From JAMZMI01 sp963848175 (lineage in GTDB: Bacteria > Bacteroidota > Bacteroidia > Cytophagales > Cyclobacteriaceae), in the NCBI GenBank assembly GCA_963848175.1, contig CAWKCO010000003.1, forward strand, positions 186,001-250,000: a stretch of 64,000 nt of DNA, in the 5' to 3' direction. The notes beneath the pieces were generated by a model. That model made no database searches. It had not been told where the DNA came from and saw nothing but the letters and a program-made list of their open reading frames with translations. Of the stretch, positions 19,130 through 29,600 are shown in pieces. The translations under genes and the position numbers were made by a program. Positions within the stretch are counted from its first letter, which is position 1, and each line of letters opens with the position of its first letter.

Positions 19130-21258
19130 ATGTCATTGAACAAAAATTCATTTAAGTACGTCGATTACCTATGGGATGATGCGAAAGCTGCTGAGCTAGC
19201 AGGTGATGAAATCGCATTGTTTATCTACCGCTCAAACATCTTGGGTGCAGATTTGAGAATCACTAACTACGGTGGTGGTAACACCAGTGTGAAGTTGAAC
19301 CTTCCAGATCCTTTGACCAAGAAAGAAACTGAAATCATGTATGTGAAAGGTTCTGGTGGAGATATCGGTACTTTGACAAAAGGTGGATGTGCTGGTCTTT
19401 ATGTAGACAAATTGCGTGCGTTGAAAAACGTGTACAGAGGTATCGAGCATGAAGATGAAATGGTAGAATTGTTCAACCACTGCATCTACGATCTTGAAGT
19501 CCAAGGCGCCATCTATTGATACGCCACTTCACGCTTTGCTTCCTTATAAGCACATCGATCACCTTCACCCAGATGCAGCCATTGCTATAGCTGCTTCGAA
19601 AGAAGGTGAGAAAATCATGAAAGAAATTTATGGTGATGATTTCGCTTGGATTCCTTGGCAAAAGCCTGGTTTCGATCTTTCTCTTCAGTTGGAAGAAGCT
19701 ATCGAGAAAAATCCAAACATGAAAGGTCTTTACCTTGGTGGACACGGATTGTTTACTTGGGGAGAAACTTCTTATGAGTGCTATGTAAACTCTTTGGAGT
19801 CTATCGAAAAAGCATGTGCTTACTTGGAAGCCAACTATGGTAAAAAAGGTCCTGTTTTCGGTGGTCAAAAAGTAGAATCATTGCCAGCAGATAAGCGTAT
19901 CGCTCAGGCTTCTACGATTGCGCCAGTGTTGAGAGGTCTTTGCTCTTCTAACCAAAGAATGGTAGGTCACTTCAGTGATGATGCTAGAATCTTGGAATTT
20001 GCGAATAGCAACGATGTAGAGCGTTTGGCCAGTCTAGGTACTAGCTGTCCTGACCACTTTTTGAGAACAAAAATCCGTCCACTAGTATTGGATTTGCCAA
20101 AGGATGCAGATGTATCTGATGCAGCTGCCGTGGTGGAAAAAATCAAAGGACAGTGGGAAGAGTACAGAGAGTACTACAACAAATATTACAACGATTGCAA
20201 AAGAGACAATTCTCCAGCTATCAGAGACAACAACCCAGTTGTGATCATCTGGCCAGGAGTAGGTATGTTCTCTTTTGCTAAAAACAAGCAAACGGCTCGT
20301 GTTGCAAACGAATTCTATCTGAACGCGATCAACGTAATGAAAGGTGCTGAGGCAGTATCTGAGTACGTAGCATTGCCATTGCAAGAGGCATTCGATATCG
20401 AGTATTGGTTGCTAGAGGAAGCAAAACTTCAGCGTATGCCAAAGGAGCAGTCTTTGTCTAGAAAGGTGGCTATGATCTCAGGATCAGGTGGCGGAATCGG
20501 TTTGGAGATCGCTAAAAAATTCGTGGAAAATGGTGCATGCGTAGTGATCACAGATATCAATGAAGAGCAGACTTAAAGAAGCACACAAAACTTTCGCAAG
20601 AGATACTGCTGCATGGGCGGTGATGGACGTGACTTCAATGGATTCTATCAAAGCAGCTTTCAAGCAAAGCTTCTTTGGAATTTGGTGGAGTTGATATCAT
20701 TGTAAACAATGCAGGTATCGCTACTTCTAAATCTTTGGAGTCTACTACTGAAGCGGATTGGGATTTGTTGCATGACATCTTGGTGAAAGGAACATTCGCA
20801 GCATCACAAGCTGGTGTTGCTGTCATGAGAGCTCAAAACCTTGGAGGTGGAGATCTTGGGTGGCGATATCGTGAATATCGTATCTAAAAACTCAATCGTT
20901 TCTGGCCCTAACAACCTTAGGATACGGCTCTGCAAAGGCTGCACAAGCGCACATGACAAGATTGCTTGCTGCTGAGCTTGGTGGAGACAAAATCCGAGTG
21001 AACACAGTGAACCCTGATGCGGTAATCAAAGGAAGCAACATCTGGTCAGGAGGATGGGGTGAAGGTAGAGCAAAAGCTTACGGTATCACCGTAGAAGAAT
21101 TGCCTGCTTTCTATGCAAAAAGAACTTTGCTAAACGCGATCCTTGAAGGAGAAGACATGGCGAAAGCTGCGCTTTGCTTCGTGGATGGTTCTTTGGCGAA
21201 AAGCACAGGAAACATTCTCAATGTAGATGGTGGTGTTGCAGCTGCTTTCGTACGATAA
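19130..21258 (+). pseudogene. Bifunctional rhamnulose-1-phosphate aldolase / short-chain dehydrogenase, several frameshifts
   Basis: Corrected length is about 709 residues, the size of the fused enzyme. Residues 1-430 are a class II aldolase domain (NYGGGNTSVKL, YVKGSGGDIGTL, HALLPYKHIDHLHPD, GLYLGGHGLFTWG); residues about 445-705 an SDR domain with glycine-rich GSGGGIGLEIA and YGSAK. It should split L-rhamnulose 1-phosphate into DHAP and L-lactaldehyde and oxidise the latter to L-lactate. Indels that restore the frame: extra base near 19493; missing T near 20573; extra A near 20664; extra bases near 20853-20858; extra A near 20921. Isomerase and kinase genes downstream are intact, which favours sequence error over decay. 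Confidence 0.88.
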
Positions 21259-21280
21259 TTGAGTTCTAATTTATCAACGA

Positions 21281-21405
21281 AGAGTACTCGTAACTTCTGA
21301 TTTCAAAATCAGGTCAGATGCTGAATGTGTAATGACTAATATTAGTCTAACATCAGCATTCAGCTTGTCTGACCTGATGATTACATGAAGCGAGTACTCT
21401 TTTTA
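21281..21405 (+). other. Nested inverted repeats between aldolase and isomerase genes
   Basis: Three concentric perfect pairings: AGAGTACTCG 21281-21290 with CGAGTACTCT 21391-21400; ATCAGGTCAGA 21308-21318 with TCTGACCTGAT 21368-21378; GCTGAATG 21320-21327 with CATTCAGC 21357-21364; and a central palindrome GACTAATATTAGTC at 21334-21347. A T-rich run follows the outer arm, so the outer stem could terminate or attenuate transcription ahead of the isomerase gene, or stabilise or process the mRNA. Confidence 0.75.
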
Positions 21406-21415
21406 TTTTATTTCC

Positions 21416-22693
21416 ATGACATTAGATCAAGACAAAATATCGGAATTGAACAAAGGCAAATTGTCTGTTCACCTAGATGACCTAGAGCGTTTAAAGGCAT
21501 CTTTGAACCGAAAAGGAATTGATGCGGACGACATCATCCAAAAATTGCGCGACTTTCAAGTAGCTATTCCTAGCTGGGCTTTAGGTACAGGTGGCACCCG
21601 TTTTGGGAGATTCTCTGGCAGTGGCGAACCTCGTTCGCTAGAAGAAAAAATTGAAGACGTAGGTATCCTGCATGCATTGAACCAATCAAGTGGAGCGATC
21701 AGCTTGCACATTCCTTGGGATATACCAGGTGATGTTAAAGGATTAAAGCAATTGGCGACTTCTAAAGGCATCAAATTCGATGCAGTAAACTCAAATACTT
21801 TCCAAGATCAGAAGGATCAAAAGCATTCTTATAAGTTTGGTTCATTGATGCACGTAGAGCAAGACGTGAGAGATCAAGCCATCGCTCATAACCAAGAAGT
21901 CATAGATTATGGTGTGGCGTTGGGATCAAAAGCATTGACGGTATGGCTAGCAGACGGAACTTGCTTTCCGGGACAAGCCAACTTCAGAAAGTCGTATGAG
22001 AATACTTATGACTCACTGAAAAAAATCTATGGTCATTTGCCACAAGATTGGTCTGTATTGGTGGAGTATAAGCCTTACGAGCCTAATTTCTACTCTATGG
22101 CTATTCCAGATTGGGGTACTTCTCACATGCTTGTGAATGACCTTGGGCCGAAAGCTTTCAGCTTGGTAGATTTGGGGCACCACTTACCAAATACCAACAT
22201 TGAGCAGATCGTTTCTATCTTGATGATGAGAAATAAACTGGGTGGTTTCCATTTCAATGATAGCAAATACGGTGACGATGATGTGACCGTAGGTGCTTTG
22301 AAGCCTTACCAATTGTTCTTGATATTCAATGAGCTGGTAGATGGCATGCGCAACACAGAGAATCCTGACTTGTCATGGATGATCGACGCAAGTCACAACT
22401 TGAAAGACCCTATGGAAGATCTTTTGCAATCTGTTGAAGCTATTTTGGTGGCTTATGCACAAGCATTGATTATCGACAGAGAAACCCTTGCCGATGCACA
22501 AGGCAATAGCGATATCGCTTTGGCACAAGAGGTACTTCAAGATGCTTTCAGAACGGATATTCGTCCGTTGATCGCTGAGTCTAGAAGACTGAGCGGCGGA
22601 GCACTCAACCCAATTAGCGCATACAGATATTTGCGTGTGAGGGAGGAGTTGATCGGAGAAAGAGGACTTTTATCATTTGCGACTGGATTATAA
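21416..22693 (+). CDS. rhaI: L-rhamnose isomerase (sugar isomerase)
   Basis: 425-residue TIM-barrel isomerase converting L-rhamnose to L-rhamnulose in the cytoplasm. It matches the RhaI type found in Pseudomonas and Bacteroidota rather than E. coli RhaA: GTGGTRFGRFSG start region, VWLADGTCFPGQ, VEYKPYEPNFY, DLGHHLPNTNIEQI and GGFHFNDSKYGDDD carry the expected metal ligands (Glu, Asp, His, Asp). The start ATG at 21416 follows the nested hairpin. Its stop codon abuts the kinase ATG directly, so the two are translationally coupled. Confidence 0.9.
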   Translation: MTLDQDKISELNKGKLSVHLDDLERLKASLNRKGIDADDIIQKLRDFQVAIPSWALGTGGTRFGRFSGSGEPRSLEEKIEDVGILHALNQSSGAISLHIPWDIPGDVKGLKQLATSKGIKFDAVNSNTFQDQKDQKHSYKFGSLMHVEQDVRDQAIAHNQEVIDYGVALGSKALTVWLADGTCFPGQANFRKSYENTYDSLKKIYGHLPQDWSVLVEYKPYEPNFYSMAIPDWGTSHMLVNDLGPKAFSLVDLGHHLPNTNIEQIVSILMMRNKLGGFHFNDSKYGDDDVTVGALKPYQLFLIFNELVDGMRNTENPDLSWMIDASHNLKDPMEDLLQSVEAILVAYAQALIIDRETLADAQGNSDIALAQEVLQDAFRTDIRPLIAESRRLSGGALNPISAYRYLRVREELIGERGLLSFATGL

Positions 22694-24082
22694 ATGACGA
22701 AGAAAGTTATAGCCATATTTGACATTGGGAAAACAAATAAAAAGTTCTTCCTTTTTGATCAAGACTATAAGGAAATTCACAGTGATTATGTGAGATTCGA
22801 TGAATTGCAAGACGAGGAAGGTTTTCCCATGGAAAACCTTCCTGCACTTGTAGGTTGGATGAAAAAATGTATCGATGGGCTGTTAGCGGATGATCGCTAT
22901 GAAGTGCTCGGGATCAATTTTTCCACCTACGGTGCTTCATTGGTTCATTTAGATGCCAATGGTGAGCAAGTCGGTGATTTTTACAATTATCTCAAACCAT
23001 TTCCTGAATCGCTAAAAACAAGTTTCCTTGAAAAGTACGGGCCCGAGCCACAGTTTTGTGCACAGACGGCTAGTCCTTGGTTGGGAATGGTGAACTCAGG
23101 ATTGCAACTATATTATCTCAAAGAAGAGAAGCCTGCGGTATTTAATCAAATCAAGCACACGCTTCACTTTCCACAGTACCTAAGTTATATTTTTACGAAA
23201 GCCCTGCATACAGATGTGACCAGTATCGGTTGCCATACCATGTTTTGGGACTATGCTAAAAATGAATATCACCAATGGCTCACTGACGAAGGTGTAGCGG
23301 ATAAACTATCTCCTGTAGAAGCTGCCGATGTTCGCACTACCGTAATGTACGGAGGCAAGCAAGTGAAATTCGGCATGGGCGTACACGATAGCTCTTCGGC
23401 GTTGATTCCTTATGTGAAATCTTCGGAAGAGCCGTTTCTTTTGATCTCGACAGGAACGTGGAGTATCACCATGAATCCGAAGAGCACTCAGTTGCTTACG
23501 CCAAAGGATTTGGCACAAGACTGCCTCAATTTTCAAAATGCTGAAGGCGGTGTGGTTCGTGCTTCTCGTTTGTTTTTGGGCAATGAACTGCGCCAGCGCG
23601 TGATGGCTCTTGGCAAGCATTTCGGTATCGAATACCATATTTACAAAGGCATAAAATACAATCCTAATTTTGAATCTGGCCGTGCGCACAAGCATGAGCT
23701 CATGTTCAAATACGAAGGCATTGACGTGGAGCAATTTGGATATACGTCACCATCAGAGACGAGGTACAGCGATTTTACGGATTTCGAAGATGCCTACCAC
23801 CATCTTTTGGATGAGTTGACAGACTTGCAAGTTCATTCTGTGAAGCTCGCAATGGGCGAATCGAAGATCAAGAAAATCTACATCGACGGAGGATTTGGTG
23901 CCAACGAACTTTATACCCAGATGCTGGCCAATAAGCTTTCGGACATGGAAATTTATTCCACTTCGTTTTCGCTAGGTAGTGCCTTGGGTGCAGCTATCAT
24001 GGTCAATGATGGCTATTTGCCACAGGACTTTATGAAGAAAAACTACAACATCATTCGGCATTTACCTGAAGTGAAAGTGTAG
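22694..24082 (+). CDS. rhaB: FGGY-family L-rhamnulokinase
   Basis: 462 residues. FGGY carbohydrate kinase features: N-terminal FDIGKTNKKFFLFD phosphate site, a mid-protein YGGKQVKFGMGVHDSSSALIPY with STGTWSITMNP, and C-terminal IYIDGGFGANELYTQML. Phosphorylates L-rhamnulose at O1 using ATP. Starts one base after the isomerase stop (TAAATG). Together with the flanking genes it completes isomerase-kinase-aldolase. Fuculokinase or xylulokinase activity cannot be excluded from motifs but the neighbours argue for rhamnulose. Confidence 0.88.
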   Translation: MTKKVIAIFDIGKTNKKFFLFDQDYKEIHSDYVRFDELQDEEGFPMENLPALVGWMKKCIDGLLADDRYEVLGINFSTYGASLVHLDANGEQVGDFYNYLKPFPESLKTSFLEKYGPEPQFCAQTASPWLGMVNSGLQLYYLKEEKPAVFNQIKHTLHFPQYLSYIFTKALHTDVTSIGCHTMFWDYAKNEYHQWLTDEGVADKLSPVEAADVRTTVMYGGKQVKFGMGVHDSSSALIPYVKSSEEPFLLISTGTWSITMNPKSTQLLTPKDLAQDCLNFQNAEGGVVRASRLFLGNELRQRVMALGKHFGIEYHIYKGIKYNPNFESGRAHKHELMFKYEGIDVEQFGYTSPSETRYSDFTDFEDAYHHLLDELTDLQVHSVKLAMGESKIKKIYIDGGFGANELYTQMLANKLSDMEIYSTSFSLGSALGAAIMVNDGYLPQDFMKKNYNIIRHLPEVKV

Positions 24083-24269
24083 GAGTATTATTCTTGTAGG
24101 AGAATGTTATTGATGAGCGATTATCTTCCCCTGGTGGGTCCTAGCTAGGTGCTCCCCCCGAAGGGAGACTTATCCAATATCCAGATTTTTAGGAAGCACG
24201 CTTTAGCATACGATCGAGACAATTAAAAAACCCTTATTTAACTTAGCGCTCAATTAAGCATTAGCAATC

Positions 24270-25430
24270 ATGGCGACAAAACATAAATACAATACCAGCT
24301 ATCCTTCTATCGACGATCTTAGAAATAAGGCGAAGAAGAAAATTCCAAAGTTTGCGTTCGAATACCTAGATGGTGGTTGCAATGAAGATGTGAATCTGGA
24401 CAAAAACACCCGCGAGATTCGCGACGTGGAATTGAAGCCCTATTACCTCACCAAGCACATCAAGTCGGAAATGAAAACCGAGCTTTTTGGGCATACTTAT
24501 GATGCGCCGTTTGGTATCGCACCAGTAGGTTTGCAAGGTTTGATGTGGCCAAAAGCACCAGAAATTTTGGCGAAAGCCGCTTTCGATCACAATATCCCTT
24601 TTATTCTCAGCACGGTTACAACCAGTAGCATTGAGAAGATCAGTGAGATCACTGAAGGCAGAGCGTGGTTTCAGCTATACCATCCGGCAGAAGACAGCCT
24701 TCGCGATGATGTATTGAAGCGAGCGGAAGCGGCAGAAGTGCCAGTGCTGGTCTTGCTTTGCGATGTGCCTACGTTTGGCTATCGCCCAAGAGATATAAGA
24801 AACGGGTTGGCAATGCCACCACGCATGACGCTATCAAACATGATTCAGATCATGGGCAGACCAGATTGGGCATTGCGAACGCTCTTTCATGGACAGCCAG
24901 CTTTTGAAACGCTAAAGCCATATATACCTAAAGGGCTCGATATGAAGCAATTAGGGCAGTTTATGGATAGAACGTTCAATGGTCGTTTGAATGAGGATAA
25001 GATCAAGGCGATCCGTGATAAGTGGAAGGGCAAGATTGTATTGAAGGGTGTGGCTAGCGAGGAGGATACTCAGTTGGCGATCAAGTTGGGCTTGGATGGT
25101 ATCATCGTATCCAACCATGGTGGACGCCAGTTGGATGCAGGGCAGTCTTCCATCGCACCGATGATGACGATTGCCGAAAAATACAAAGGCCAAATCAAAG
25201 TGATGATGGACAGTGGCATGCGCTCTGGGCCAGACATTGCACGCAGTTTGGCAGCAGGAGCGGAGTTTGCTTTCCTTGGACGTACGTTTATGTATGGAGT
25301 GGCTGCACTTGGTGCTCAAGGTGGAGATCATACCATCGCGATACTAAAAACGCAGCTACAGCAAGTAATGGAGCAAATCTGCTGCGAGGAGGTAAAGGAC
25401 TTTGGTAATCACTGGATTAAGAAAGTGTAG
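24270..25430 (+). CDS. lldD: FMN-dependent L-lactate dehydrogenase (alpha-hydroxy-acid oxidase family)
   Basis: 386 residues, the usual length. FMN-binding TIM barrel with FAFEYLDGGCNED, PFGIAPVGLQGLMWP, WFQLYHP, VLKGVASEED and the catalytic His-Arg motif SNHGGRQLD (about residue 290), then DSGMRSGPDIARSLAAGA. Oxidises L-lactate to pyruvate, which is the product of the dehydrogenase half of the aldolase gene, so it closes the rhamnose pathway. It sits 187 bases after the kinase and may have its own promoter. Confidence 0.88.
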   Translation: MATKHKYNTSYPSIDDLRNKAKKKIPKFAFEYLDGGCNEDVNLDKNTREIRDVELKPYYLTKHIKSEMKTELFGHTYDAPFGIAPVGLQGLMWPKAPEILAKAAFDHNIPFILSTVTTSSIEKISEITEGRAWFQLYHPAEDSLRDDVLKRAEAAEVPVLVLLCDVPTFGYRPRDIRNGLAMPPRMTLSNMIQIMGRPDWALRTLFHGQPAFETLKPYIPKGLDMKQLGQFMDRTFNGRLNEDKIKAIRDKWKGKIVLKGVASEEDTQLAIKLGLDGIIVSNHGGRQLDAGQSSIAPMMTIAEKYKGQIKVMMDSGMRSGPDIARSLAAGAEFAFLGRTFMYGVAALGAQGGDHTIAILKTQLQQVMEQICCEEVKDFGNHWIKKV

Positions 25431-25473
25431 AATTGAGAATGAGAATTGGAAGTGGGTATTTTATCGCTCTCTA

Positions 25474-25496
25474 GTCATTCCCGAAGGGAATCCTAT
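25474..25496. repeat. Dispersed palindromic repeat, copy 1
   Basis: Contains the perfect palindrome ATTCCC-GAA-GGGAAT-type core (CATTCCCGAAGGGAATCC). The same 23 bases recur exactly at 61361-61383, both between genes. Confidence 0.8.
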
Positions 25497-25597
25497 TCAT
25501 TTCTAAAAGGTGCGCTGAACTTTAGATGTAGTATAGGATTTTCTAAGAGGGGCATGCCCAGTTGGTAGAAAACATTGAGGATTTTCAAGTCAGACAC

Positions 25598-25628
25598 AAA
25601 AAACCGAAGGGAGAATCTTCGGTTTTTT
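25598..25628 (+). terminator. Rho-independent terminator
   Basis: 12-bp stem AAAAAACCGAAG/CTTCGGTTTTTT with a 7-base loop, about 165 bases after lldD. The rest of the 25431-25782 gap holds the dispersed palindrome and nothing else I can support. Confidence 0.85.
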
Positions 25629-25782
25629 GCTTTTAAAGGAAGCGACTATCTATTATTAACCCGACGGCAATTAAACGCATTAAATGTTCTTGTAACTTGC
25701 TTATGAGCAAGATGATCTAAAATTTGGCATCCCAATAAATTCAACTCTAGTTGATAAATCATATTTTCATTAACTTTATTCA

Positions 25783-26043
25783 ATGAATTTGAGCAAAGGC
25801 ATTATAAAACCTTCAGATGCGATCAAAGAAGAACTTCTTCAGTGGGTATCTTCTTTGGAGGACGGACAAGTGTTGGATTTATTGAATTCAATTAAAAATT
25901 CTGCTCAAGGGAAGGAACATGATTGGTGGAATGATCTTTCTGATTCCGAAAAAGAGAATGTTGAAGCGGGTATTGCTGAAGAAGCACAAGGTCAAGTTCT
26001 TTCGTCTTCAGACTTTTGGCATGCTTTGAGGGTGGATGGGTAG
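25783..26043 (+). CDS. Probable antitoxin of a ParE-type module
   Basis: 86 residues, acidic, no recognised DNA-binding motif but the pattern MNLSKGIIKPSDAIKEELLQWVSSLEDGQVLDLL ... WWNDLSDSEKENVEAGI is shared by small proteins encoded just before RelE/ParE toxins in Bacteroidota (recalled, shown here only in part). Its stop overlaps the toxin start by 8 bases. Expected to bind and neutralise the toxin and autoregulate. Confidence 0.75.
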   Translation: MNLSKGIIKPSDAIKEELLQWVSSLEDGQVLDLLNSIKNSAQGKEHDWWNDLSDSEKENVEAGIAEEAQGQVLSSSDFWHALRVDG

Positions 26044-26332
26044 GTCTTTAGTGGCGACATGGACTCCTCGGTCATTGCGAAATGCACAAGAGATAAGACG
26101 CTATATACTGGAAAAATTTTCTGATCGAGAAGTAATAGAATTTGAAAAATATCTACGTGCTTTTGAGGTTGCTGTTGCTGTTTTTCCGATGATGTACCCA
26201 CAATCGCACCGGATGAGAGGCATTCGACGAGCGGTTCTTCATCGAAATTTAACAGTGTATTATAGGTACAAACCAGATACTATTATAGTTATTGCTATGC
26301 AAGATAATAGGAAGTCACCATTGGATGCGTAA
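26036..26332 (+). CDS. RelE/ParE-family toxin
   Basis: 98 residues, basic, with the RelE/ParE fold pattern: WTPRSLRNAQEIRRYILEKFS, a central ...QSHRMRGIRRAVLHRNLTVYYRYKPD and C-terminal IIVIAMQDNRKSP. Expected target is DNA gyrase (ParE) or ribosome-bound mRNA (RelE); motifs do not decide. Overlaps the antitoxin gene by 8 bases, the usual order. Confidence 0.85.
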   Translation: MGRSLVATWTPRSLRNAQEIRRYILEKFSDREVIEFEKYLRAFEVAVAVFPMMYPQSHRMRGIRRAVLHRNLTVYYRYKPDTIIVIAMQDNRKSPLDA

Positions 26333-26361
26333 TTCATAAGTTGTCGTGATACTAAATATTT

Positions 26362-26393
26362 AAAAAACCGAGGGGCAGCTCTTCGGTTTTTTT
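26362..26393 (+). terminator. Rho-independent terminator
   Basis: AAAAACCGA pairs with TCGGTTTTT around GGGGCAGCTC-like loop, 30 bases after the toxin stop. The gap to 26667 otherwise shows no gene. Confidence 0.8.
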
Positions 26394-26673
26394 GCTTTTT
26401 ATCATAGTTGATCTACGATCTGCAACAAGATTAAAATATCAACTGACAACTATTTGGGTGATTTTATCCCAGAATTGTCATTAGATCAATTTTGGGTGAA
26501 GGGATTCGATACCCTCGGTCCATTGCGACGTTATGAAGGAGTGGTGACAAAGGACGGTGTGAAAAATATTTTATTTTTTTTGCTGCAATTCGTGAAAATA
26601 TTGTTGTTTTTAACCGTTTGAATCCTTTTAACTTTATGTTAAAATCTCACTCGTAAAAATATCTTCAGTGTTT

Positions 26674-29600
26674 ATGGCGGTTAATAATAACGTAAGTTTG
26701 GTTGGAATTGGAGCTTCGGCAGGGGGGCTTTCTGTACTGAAAAAACTGGTGAGCAATTTACCTCAAGAAGGTAATATCGCTTATATCATCGTTCAGCACC
26801 TAGACCCTACCCATGAAAGCATGCTTACCGAATTACTGGAAAAAGTGAGTTCATTACCCATCGAAGTGGCAGCAGATGGAGTGAAGGTCGTTTCTGGAAA
26901 TATTTATGTAATCCCACCAAACACCTATCTTGAAGTAGAAGCTGGCAAATTGAAACTTACCCCTCCCCAAGAAGTGCGTGGAATGCGTAAAGCCGTTGAT
27001 CATCTGTTTCGTTCTTTGGCACGTGAATGTGAACATAGATGCATAGGAATTGTGCTCTCTGGAGCAGGCAATGACGGTACCGCAGGTTTGCGAATGATCA
27101 AAGCTGCAGGTGGGCTCACCATCGCCCAAGACCCCAAAACAGCAGAACATGCCTCCATGCCTGAAAGTGCGATAAATGCGGGAGTAGCAGATAAAATTTT
27201 AAAGGTGGAGATGATATGCAGTTCACTGAAAGAGTATTTATCACACCCCTATTTGATTGAAAAAAGTAAAGATATTAGTTTGGGATTGGATGATAGCCTT
27301 CAAGACATTGCTCATATACTAGTGAGTCATGAAGGTTTCGATATTCAGCAATATAAGTCTAGTACGATTCAGCGACGCATCGCACGTAGGATGGGACTCG
27401 CAGGAATAAAGGACTATGAAGATTATTTGAGCCAAGTGCGCCAAGATGCAACAGAGAGAAAATTTCTAATAAAAGATCTTTTGATCAACGTGACAGACTT
27501 TTTTAGAGATGGTGATGCTTTTGAGGTCGTGGAAAATGATGTATTGCCTGATGTCATAAAGTCTTTGGAAGCAGACGAAGATTTTCGTGTTTGGGTGGCA
27601 GGATGCGCAACTGGTGAAGAAGTATATTCTTTAACTATACTGCTTATTGAAGCTATGCGTGCTCAAGGTAAGGATAACCGCATTAAAGTTTTTGCCACGG
27701 ATATAGATGAAGAGGCAATAGCCGTAGCTAGAAAGGGAATTTACTCAGAGAGCATCGTGTCTGAGGTGCCAGACATATACATAGATCGCTATTTTATTAG
27801 AATGAACAGAGATGTGTATCAGATACAACGTCAGGTTAGAGATTTAGTGTCATTTGCGGTTCAAAATGTAACTAGTGACCCTCCTTTTTCACAAATGCAT
27901 ATCATAAGCTGTAGGAATTTACTTATCTACCTGAAAAAAGAAATTCAGAATGAAGTGATTAATGCGTTTCATTTTGCTTTAAAACCAGAAGGGTATCTGT
28001 TTCTTGGAAGTGCTGAATCCATAGGAGCAGGGAATGATAAATATAAGGTTTTATCCAAAAAATGGCGAATATATAAAAAGGAAAACAGTACAGTCGAACC
28101 TGTTTTCTTCCAAAAGAGGCTTGCTTCGAGAGGACGATTAATGGAGAAAAAGAAGTCAACAGACAAGCGACCAGAGTCCATCACTAGGGCAGAGCAGTTG
28201 CGTAGAGACTTATTGGGTACGTTGCTGCCACCTACCATGATTGTGGGAACTAAAGGTGAGATTCTCTACAACCACGGCAATCTGTCTCCGTACGTGATTG
28301 TTCCAGAGGGAGAGCCTCATAATGACCTATTTCGAACCTTGATTCCAGCGTTGACCTCTCGTGTAAGGAGCGTAATTTTCAAAGCTCGTAAAAGCCAAGA
28401 GGCGGTTTCCTTTACTTATATTCCCCCTGAATTTCAGGATAGGAAAATCGCTGTAAAGGTAGAGGCTCAATTACTCCTAAATAAAAACAGTTCTGTTGAT
28501 GACGCGATTTGCATTACTTTTTTTAATAGTGAATTCAAGCAAGACGATTCGAATCAGGCGCATGAGTTAGATCAGGATAAAGCAGTTCAGCAGATAGAAC
28601 AAGAACTGGTAGAAACCAAAGAAGAGCTCCAAAATACCATAGAAGAACTAGAAACAAGTACCGAAGAACTGAAAGCATCTCATGAGGAAGCCTTATCTAC
28701 CAACGAAGAGCTGCAGTCAGCTAATGAGGAACTGGAGGCGAGTACTGAAGAGTTGAGATCGCTTAACGAAGAATTACGAACGGTAAATGAACAGTTAAAA
28801 GAGAAAATTGATCAGATGCAATCGCTCAATGATGACTTGAACAATTTCTTTGGTAGTACGAATATACCTACAATATTTCTTGACACATCGCTCAAAATCC
28901 AACGCTATACACCAGCTACCGAAACGTTGTTAGGTATAGGTCAAATGGATATAGATCGTCCGATTCACGCACTTAATAACTCGCTTCTTGGAGACGATTT
29001 AATGGATGAAGCAAAGAGTGTGCTGCATACGCTGGAATCTTCAAGTTCTGAAAAAATAGGAAATGATCGGAGGTGGTTCAAACGAGGAATCAGCCCGTAT
29101 AAAACTGAGGATCGGCGTATAGAAGGAGTGGTAGTTACTTTTTTGGATATCACGGAGATGAAGCGGCTGGCAGAAGCCGCACATCGCAGAGAGCTGCAAC
29201 AATCGACAGCTGCTAAACTAGGTATGCTTGCACTATCAGGAATGCACATAGATGACTTTATGGATAACTTGGTGCGACAAGTTGCTCACACCTTGAATGT
29301 GGAATATTGTAAAATATTGAAATACCAACCTAAGGAAAATAATTTATTACTCGTTTCTGGGATTGGTTGGCGTCCAGGCCTTGTGGGAAAAGTCACTGTT
29401 CCAGATCAGCAAGATTCTCAAGCAGGCTTTACTCTTACTCAGAAGGAACCTGTCATTGTCCCTAGTATGACTGATGAAAGACGATTTTATGGACCCAACT
29501 TATTATTTGAACATGATGTGGTGAGCGGGATGAGTGTGGTTATCAACCATTCAAGTCCTCCTTATGGAGTTTTGGGAATCCATAGTCGGTCTCATCATAA

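Noticed and set aside
23306..23734. 142-residue ORF opposite rhaB
   Set aside because: Shadow of the kinase; composition is typical of an antisense frame.
24083..24269. A small RNA or attenuator between rhaB and lldD
   Set aside because: Only weak pairing (CTCCCCCCGAAGGGAG) and no T-run; not enough to call.
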